Positions 57,638 through 64,000 of a DNA stretch of 64,000 nucleotides are shown piece by piece. Made by a program: the position numbers and the translations under genes. Position 1 is the first letter of the stretch; the number at the start of each line of letters is the position of its first letter. Under the pieces are notes generated by a model. It worked only from the letters and a program-made list of their open reading frames with translations. It was not told the DNA's origin and did no database searches. The DNA comes from Candidatus Zixiibacteriota bacterium. Lineage in GTDB: Bacteria > Zixibacteria > MSB-5A5 > GN15 > PGXB01. The DNA lies in contig JAFGAL010000008.1 in the NCBI GenBank assembly GCA_016933695.1, forward strand, positions 1 to 64,000, written 5' to 3'.

Positions 57638-60043
57638 TTAATACGGGTTACCGCATAACGGCGGACCACCCATGTACAGGTACTGGATAATCAACTGCAG
57701 GTCGATCAGATTAACCCGATAGTCGCAATTGCAGTCCCCCACGATCATCTCGGGTATCGGTGAAACACCGCTTCCCATATACAGGAAATAGATCAAATCC
57801 AACAGATCAATCAGATTGATCAGCCCGTCATAGTTGACATCGCCGTGCAGTTTCCACACCCACAGCTTGAAACCGATCTTCACCGGTGTGTTGGTGGCAT
57901 CGGGCGACAGAATAAAACAGGAATCGTTGTACTCGCCCATCACTATCCCATACCCGTTGGGGATGAACTCTATCAGCCAGGGATAACTGATGGAATCGGG
58001 GGTGACGATCGTCGATCCCACCCAGGAAACGGTTTCATCAAGCTCCCATTCCATGCACCCCGGGTTCTCGTTGTCGACACTGAGGTACTTAATTTTCCCC
58101 GTTTTGTTTTCCTGGCAGGCCATTTCATAAAAAGTATTGCCGACCCAGATCGTCGGATCGGTATCGGTCGGCAGAATGTTCATATAAACCGGCAGGGAGA
58201 ACGGGTTATTGATGGCATTGATCGCATACAAGACGATACTGTCCGCATACAATCCCTGCGGATATCCCTCGTATCCGACATCGCAACGCACCTGTGTTCC
58301 GTGTGATCCGGTCATGGTATTGGGAACCATCCACTCCGGATAATGCGTGATTTCCCAGTTTAACGCGTCCCCGCCGGCATTATATACGATAAAGGCGGGA
58401 CCGGGCGGTTCGACAAAATCGATTCCCTGATGGCATTCGTAAAATTCCGCATAGAGCGAATCCCGACTGATAAAAAACTCCGCCGCTTCGGAGACGACAT
58501 GAAAATGCAGTTCCACCGGAATCGGCGAATTGACCGCTTCATCGGAATACACCCAGATCGTATCATAGAAATCCTCCGGCGGGTCGCCGTTGAGGATTTT
58601 GAATTCCAAATCGACCGTCTGCGGCACGGTGCCGGACGACGGTGTCATGTACAAAACCCGGGGGGAATTTTCCTCGAGATAATAGGTCATCGAACCGGCG
58701 CCGTCATTGTAAATCGTGAATTGACGGTTGGCCGGTGAACCCGGCGGAATCTCCACGATAATGAAAATGGACGGCGAATCGACCGCCAGTACCGGCAGAT
58801 CGGATGCGATTTCCAACCGCACCACCGCCTTCTGCGGATCGTTGGTCGCGGCCGGATCGGACACCACCACCGTATCGTAGTATATGCCAAACGACATCCC
58901 GGTAATATCGACCGAAAGTGTAACGTCGCCGTCATCAACACCCGAGGTCGGGAACAGCGACAGCCAAGTCGAGGAATTGGACGCCGTCCAGTTCAACACA
59001 CCCGCACCGACATTGGCGACATGCAACACCTGATCGTCGGGATTGGCAGAATCGGCAATGGCGCTGAAATAAAACTGGGTCGGATTGATCGCAATGACCG
59101 GCGGCGGCTCGGTCAGGGTCAGCATGACCGGTACCTTGATCGGGCTGTTGCCTGCGGCCGGATCAGAGACCACAATGGTATCTTTGTACACGCCGGAGGG
59201 CATGCCGGAGATGTTCACCGTAATCTGCACCGTTGACGGGATATTGGTTACCGAACCGAACGCCGGTTGCACCAACAGCCAGCTGGAATCCCAGGTGGCG
59301 GTCCAGCTCAGGGTTCCGGCGCCGACATTGTCGATGGTCAACACCTGCGGGCCTGGCCCGGAACTGCCGGCCAGGGCGCTGAAATTCAGAGAGGTCGGCA
59401 CGACATCGATCACCGGCGGAACATTGTCGGCGACATTCCAGCAATACGGGCCGCCATACTCCGGTGACTGCGGCGGCGACCACAGCCAGTCATAGGTCGG
59501 ATTGGCATGGGCAATCGAGTCGATACAAAACACGCCGTCCTCTTCGATTCGCAATCCCATCTGCATATGCAGTTTTTCAATTCCCTCCGATGGCCACCCC
59601 GGAAGCGGCGGAGTCAGCGGCAGGGCGATCGTGGTATGATTGATCGTATCCGGCAGAACACCGTCCCAGCTGTCCAGACGGAAGTTATTGGACGCGTTCC
59701 AGAAAATGCTGTCTCCGGGCACCGCGGCTTTCTGGAAACCGTTCATCAGTAAAATCGATCCATCCGGGATCTGAGCCGGATCGCCGCCGATATTGCGATG
59801 CACGATACTGGTGATACTGGCGTCGGGGCTGTACAGACCGTAGGTGGCACTGAATCCGAAACAGGTTGACCCGCTGCTCTGGGTCATGTAAAAATCAAGG
59901 GTGAAATCCTGGTTTTTCTTGATATACCCGGGGGCCAGCTCCGGGTTGGCTTCGGTCCGGATAATGACATTTCCGGCCTGGACTTCTCCCACCGCCATCA
60001 GCGCGAGGAGAAACAAGGTTAGGACTGCATACTTCCTTTGCAT
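57638..60043 (-). CDS. Secreted protein with tandem BACON-like beta-sandwich repeats and C-terminal dockerin-like domain
   Basis: Signal peptide; repeated ...VDNVGAGTLSWTATWDSSWL...ISGMPSGVYKDTIVVSDPAA units; GDVNYDGLINLIDLLDLIYFLY...GDCNCDYRVNLIDLQLIIQYLY. Confidence 0.8.
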   Translation of the reverse strand: MQRKYAVLTLFLLALMAVGEVQAGNVIIRTEANPELAPGYIKKNQDFTLDFYMTQSSGSTCFGFSATYGLYSPDASITSIVHRNIGGDPAQIPDGSILLMNGFQKAAVPGDSIFWNASNNFRLDSWDGVLPDTINHTTIALPLTPPLPGWPSEGIEKLHMQMGLRIEEDGVFCIDSIAHANPTYDWLWSPPQSPEYGGPYCWNVADNVPPVIDVVPTSLNFSALAGSSGPGPQVLTIDNVGAGTLSWTATWDSSWLLVQPAFGSVTNIPSTVQITVNISGMPSGVYKDTIVVSDPAAGNSPIKVPVMLTLTEPPPVIAINPTQFYFSAIADSANPDDQVLHVANVGAGVLNWTASNSSTWLSLFPTSGVDDGDVTLSVDITGMSFGIYYDTVVVSDPAATNDPQKAVVRLEIASDLPVLAVDSPSIFIIVEIPPGSPANRQFTIYNDGAGSMTYYLEENSPRVLYMTPSSGTVPQTVDLEFKILNGDPPEDFYDTIWVYSDEAVNSPIPVELHFHVVSEAAEFFISRDSLYAEFYECHQGIDFVEPPGPAFIVYNAGGDALNWEITHYPEWMVPNTMTGSHGTQVRCDVGYEGYPQGLYADSIVLYAINAINNPFSLPVYMNILPTDTDPTIWVGNTFYEMACQENKTGKIKYLSVDNENPGCMEWELDETVSWVGSTIVTPDSISYPWLIEFIPNGYGIVMGEYNDSCFILSPDATNTPVKIGFKLWVWKLHGDVNYDGLINLIDLLDLIYFLYMGSGVSPIPEMIVGDCNCDYRVNLIDLQLIIQYLYMGGPPLCGNPY

Positions 60044-60357
60044 ATTACACTCCCATTGGGTAATGTGAAAAAATCCTGTCTTCGGTGACTGTCGGGTGGT
60101 GTGTTTTTCTATTCACGTTAGAAAGTAACACTTACATACTTGGTTACTGTTACCGTTGCGTTAAAAGATGAGAAAGACGGCAGGTATCTCTATCGCTTCT
60201 CATCATTGTCAACCAGCGACCAGGGATTCGGATTATCACGTCAGGTTCTGTCAACAGGACGATTCGGAAAACCGACACTCCCGTGTTTAACCGGTGGAAG
60301 TTGGGAGTAAGATTCGATGTAAAAATCGATAATAATTACCCTGCTCTGCTTGAATAA

Positions 60358-60387
60358 AATATACCCCTCAACCCCGGATTATGTCAA
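60358..60387 (-). promoter_or_regulatory. Sigma70-like promoter giving a long leader for the dockerin gene
   Basis: Minus strand TTGACA (60382-60387), 18-nt spacer, TATATT (60358-60363). Confidence 0.45.
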
Positions 60388-60430
60388 GGGAAATCATTGG
60401 ACGCCAACTGGCGGGATTTGAGGAAGAGAC

Positions 60431-62905
60431 TTACTTTTTGCGGCGGGATTTGGCCGCGATGCGCTTGGTGGGCTTGGTTTTCTTACGCTTTTTCGCCTTT
60501 TCGATTTCCTGCGCGAAGATTTTTTCGAGGGTGTAACTCGACGGAACAAAGTCCATCAACGCCTGTTCAAACAGCTCATCGACGGTGTCCAGATAGAAAA
60601 ACCTGGTCTTTTTAATAATGGCATCAGGAAGGTTTTTCAGATCCTTCGCGTTCTCACGCGGAAGAAACACCTTGCGTATCCCGGCGCGAAACGCCGCCGA
60701 CACCTTTTCCTTGACGCCGCCGACCGGAAGCACTTTGCCGCGAAGCGTGACCTCGCCGGTCATGGCGATATCGTTGCGAATCGGCCGTTCCGCCATCAGC
60801 GACGCGATCACCAGCGAAACCGTGACACCCGCCGATGGGCCGTCCTTGGGAATCGCTCCCGATGGAAAATGAATGTGTATGTCGAATTCACTGAAATCAT
60901 TGTGGTCAATACCGAGCACGTCCGCCTTGGAACGGACATAACTGTGCGCCGCCTGAATCGATTCTTTCATCACTTCGCCCAGCGAGCCGGTCGAGGTAAC
61001 CTCGCCGCTTCCCTTTACTCGTAATCCTTCGATAATCATCAGGTCGCCGCCCATACCGGTCCACGCCAAACCGACCCCGACGCCGATTTCGGGAGCGGAA
61101 TCGGGCATTTCGGGAATATACTGCGGCGTGCCCAGGTAGGTCTCAAGTGTACGCGCGTTGACATTCCAGGTCTTTTTCGTATTGCGGTTTTTTTCGCGGG
61201 CGACATGACGACAAATCCGTTCGATCTGCCGCGTGAATGAAAGCAATCCCGCCTCAAGAGTGTAATTGCGGATGATCCGCTCCAGCCCCTCATTGCTGAA
61301 ACTCACATCGGTTTTAACCAGCCCGTGTTTTTTCAACATCTTGGGGATGATATGCTTGCGAGCTATTTCCAGTTTCTCGTTTTCGATGTATCCCGGAAGT
61401 TCGACCACTTCGAAGCGATGGCTGAACATCTCCGGAACGTCATCGACCGATTTCACCGAACAGATAAACATCGCCCTGCTCAAGTCAATCGGCACCCCGA
61501 TATAGCTGTCCAGAAAACGGGCGTTCAGACGCGGGTCGATCGCTTCCAACAACGCCAGCGGAAGCGCGGAATTGACATCCTCCGCGAAATATTCAATATC
61601 CTCGATCAAAACCACCGGATCGCACACGCCGGTCTCTTTGATTGTGCGGATAATCATCCCCGGACTGGCCCCGAGATAGGTCCGCGCGGTTCCCTTGATA
61701 TCGGGAATGTCAACCATTCCGCCCACGGAAATGCGAACGAATTTCTTGCCCAGCGCCTTGGCGATAGCCCGCGTCAGCGACGCTTTCCCGGTTCCCGGCG
61801 CGCCGGCCAGACACAGCACCGGCCCCTGGCTCGATCCGCCGGACAATTGCCGCACCGCCAGTCGTTCGAAAATCTGCTTTTTTACCTGCGGGGAACCGTA
61901 ATAATCGCGGTTGATGATTTTCTCCGTATTCTGTATGTCAGTTTTTTCCTCGGTGCATTCACTCCAGGGAATATCCAACAGCCAGTCCAGATACAGCTTG
62001 GTCGCAGCGAACTCCGCCGACGCGCTTGACAGGTGCCCCAGCCGTTCGGCCTCGACAATGGCCTGCTCGCGTGCTTCCGGCGGAAGGGATTTCTGTTTTT
62101 TATTGATCCGGCTTTTTATCTGATGAGAGATTTGGTCTTCGACGAACTCATCGCCCAGTTGACGCTTGATTTCATACAGTTGCTGTTGCAGGAAAAACCG
62201 CCGCCGCTCATCCTCGTTGCGCTCCTCAATATTGATCCGGATTTCGCGTGAAATCGTCACCCGTTCCAGTTCCGCCTGAAGAAAGTCCTGCACTTTACGC
62301 AGACGCTGATCCACACGAACAGTCTCTAAAATTACCTGTTTGGAATCGATGGGAAAATGAAAAGTCGCGGCGACTTTATCGGCAAACTGCCCGGGATGCT
62401 CCGCGTTCAGTCCGATCACATACGCCAGTTCATCGGAATAGGTCTGGTCAAAGCGGGTAATTTGTTCGATGATACCGATGATTTCGCGGCACAGTTTGTC
62501 GGTGTTTTTGGTGCGTTTGTCGCTTTCTTCGATATATCCCACCCCGGCCAGCAAATACGGACTTTCCCGTACGATTCCATGCAGGGCGATCCGCCGAACT
62601 CCCTCAAGCGAAACCACCCGGGAATCGCCGGGGCCCTCTTTCAAAGCCACGATACGGGCCGCCGTGCCGATCTGGCACAGGTCGATGTCGCGTTCACCGA
62701 TTCCCCCGCGAGGTGAAAATGTCACGCCGATCAGGTTATTGGTCCCGGCCTTGTCTTCGACCAGCGCCACATTGGACGGGCGGCCGACCTGTATCGAAAC
62801 CAGTTCCCCCGGAAAGAGAATCACCGTCTTGGCTGGAATAATGGCCAGCTCCGACGGTTCATCGGTTGCCAACAGCGGGATGCGCGACACGGTCTTGATA
62901 ATCAT
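60431..62905 (-). CDS. lon: Lon family protease with degenerate AAA+ motifs
   Basis: LON N-domain, AAA+ region, protease motifs [18 protein letters not shown] and [24 protein letters not shown]. Confidence 0.92.
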   Translation of the reverse strand: MIIKTVSRIPLLATDEPSELAIIPAKTVILFPGELVSIQVGRPSNVALVEDKAGTNNLIGVTFSPRGGIGERDIDLCQIGTAARIVALKEGPGDSRVVSLEGVRRIALHGIVRESPYLLAGVGYIEESDKRTKNTDKLCREIIGIIEQITRFDQTYSDELAYVIGLNAEHPGQFADKVAATFHFPIDSKQVILETVRVDQRLRKVQDFLQAELERVTISREIRINIEERNEDERRRFFLQQQLYEIKRQLGDEFVEDQISHQIKSRINKKQKSLPPEAREQAIVEAERLGHLSSASAEFAATKLYLDWLLDIPWSECTEEKTDIQNTEKIINRDYYGSPQVKKQIFERLAVRQLSGGSSQGPVLCLAGAPGTGKASLTRAIAKALGKKFVRISVGGMVDIPDIKGTARTYLGASPGMIIRTIKETGVCDPVVLIEDIEYFAEDVNSALPLALLEAIDPRLNARFLDSYIGVPIDLSRAMFICSVKSVDDVPEMFSHRFEVVELPGYIENEKLEIARKHIIPKMLKKHGLVKTDVSFSNEGLERIIRNYTLEAGLLSFTRQIERICRHVAREKNRNTKKTWNVNARTLETYLGTPQYIPEMPDSAPEIGVGVGLAWTGMGGDLMIIEGLRVKGSGEVTSTGSLGEVMKESIQAAHSYVRSKADVLGIDHNDFSEFDIHIHFPSGAIPKDGPSAGVTVSLVIASLMAERPIRNDIAMTGEVTLRGKVLPVGGVKEKVSAAFRAGIRKVFLPRENAKDLKNLPDAIIKKTRFFYLDTVDELFEQALMDFVPSSYTLEKIFAQEIEKAKKRKKTKPTKRIAAKSRRKK

Positions 62906-63017
62906 TGTTTGTCCTCTTCTATCGTATCGGTCTATCTGAAAAACTCCTAAATGACGTTACTCAAAAAAGACCGTTTCCACTGTATAAAACCGCATCCCGC
63001 AAACAGTCGTTCCCCGA

Positions 63018-64000
63018 CTATCCCGCCAAACGAGGCGCCAAACGCTCGGCAAGAACCCGTAACTCGAAATCCGGATGATTCTTAAGATTTTCCAGATTAA
63101 TCCGGATCTGCGACGGCTCCAGATCGAGCCGATAATAGCCCAGACGATTATTCTCGAAAATCCCCCACGGAATTCCCGCGTCCCGATTCATCTCCTGTTT
63201 GAGGCGGTATAAATACCGCGCCTGATTGAAACCCGCCTCGATGTCATCCTTATACACCCATCCCTTGGCATCCAGCAGGCGAAAACAGGCCAGTTTGGTG
63301 AGATATTTGAATGATTTCCCGGTCAGGCGCACCGGAAAACCGTCGACCCGAACCAGATACCGCTCCCGTTCATAGGAGCCGTCAAGTTCGACCACGCTCG
63401 GATTCGCACCGGGTTTCGCCGGCGCGGCATACGGGCGGCCGCCCGTAATATCGGTGTACTGTACGGCATTATGCATACCATCCTCCTGTTTGTTCATGTT
63501 ATTTTTGTCGTGTAATTTGTCATACCTGGATTGAGAAATAATACCGGGAACCATCACTTCACGCGGGGCAATCATGAAATCCCGGCGCGATATAATTCCG
63601 CTGTCGGCCAGCCGCTTGTAGTCGGAACGATTGAGAATATCCCCGGCGAAATAATACAAATCGCGCACGCGGCAGTCGATGCCGTGTTGCACCCGAAAGG
63701 CATAATCACCCAGCAGGGCCGGAAACGACGATTGACAATCATCGGCTTCAATCAAACGTCCCAGCGCCCCCAATAGCCACGCCGCGGTCTCGGCCAGATT
63801 GACAATTTGACCGTGATGAAGCCGATAGCGGTGTTCCAATTGCTCCAGCGGAATTTCGTCGGCCCAGTCGCTGAGGACAAATACCGCCTTCAATACGGCT
63901 GTTGTGCGATAATCCAGACGCTGTCGTCCCAGATCGAAATCCATATAGGGACCGATGTCACCGATATAATCGGCGAACTTCTCGTACAGGACCCGTTCAT
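63018..64000 (-). CDS. Hel308/Ski2-like helicase C-terminal region fused to wHTH-like C-terminus (5' end outside window)
   Basis: Frame stays open to the window edge above the track Met at 63944; LSDWADEIPLEQLEHRYRLHHGQIVNLAETAAWLLGALGRL resembles helicase C-terminal domain; DGFPVRLTGKSFKYLTKLAC...RYLYRLKQEM resembles a winged helix. Confidence 0.55.
   Translation of the reverse strand, partial: ERVLYEKFADYIGDIGPYMDFDLGRQRLDYRTTAVLKAVFVLSDWADEIPLEQLEHRYRLHHGQIVNLAETAAWLLGALGRLIEADDCQSSFPALLGDYAFRVQHGIDCRVRDLYYFAGDILNRSDYKRLADSGIISRRDFMIAPREVMVPGIISQSRYDKLHDKNNMNKQEDGMHNAVQYTDITGGRPYAAPAKPGANPSVVELDGSYERERYLVRVDGFPVRLTGKSFKYLTKLACFRLLDAKGWVYKDDIEAGFNQARYLYRLKQEMNRDAGIPWGIFENNRLGYYRLDLEPSQIRINLENLKNHPDFELRVLAERLAPRLAG

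Overview
This 64 kb window is a gene-dense chromosomal segment of a Gram-negative bacterium. The outer-membrane/LPS genes, type I dockerin repeats and a '[15 protein letters not shown]' C-terminal sorting tail fit an FCB-group or Zixibacteria-like genome; this placement is inference from protein style only. Content is mostly housekeeping: xerC-like recombinase, rel, an LOS glycosyltransferase/MsbA cluster, gdh, prfB, pta, ndk, PEPCK, citrate synthase, trxB, cobO, dcd, PFOR, pepA, miaB and lon, with orphan sensory proteins and secreted dockerin/T9SS-like proteins. I saw no rRNA, convincing tRNA, CRISPR array, transposon or prophage. Main items for follow-up: (1) an aspartate-aminotransferase-like protein fused to a degenerate HprK/PEPCK-like P-loop domain, followed by ndk and a divergent ATP-PEPCK; (2) a Lon protease whose ATPase motifs (Walker A, Walker B, sensor 1, sensor 2) all look degenerate while the Ser-Lys protease site is intact; (3) a neighbouring pair: an HDOD protein with a C-terminal His-bearing DHp-like segment but no ATPase domain, beside a GAF/pseudo-kinase/receiver protein whose H-box His is Asn; (4) a papain-like protease interrupted by one in-frame TGA exactly where the NSWGxxWG Gly is expected; (5) a textbook prfB programmed +1 frameshift; (6) a cluster of stem-loop intergenic repeats; (7) an unassigned structured intergenic RNA candidate near 36.04-36.22 kb.
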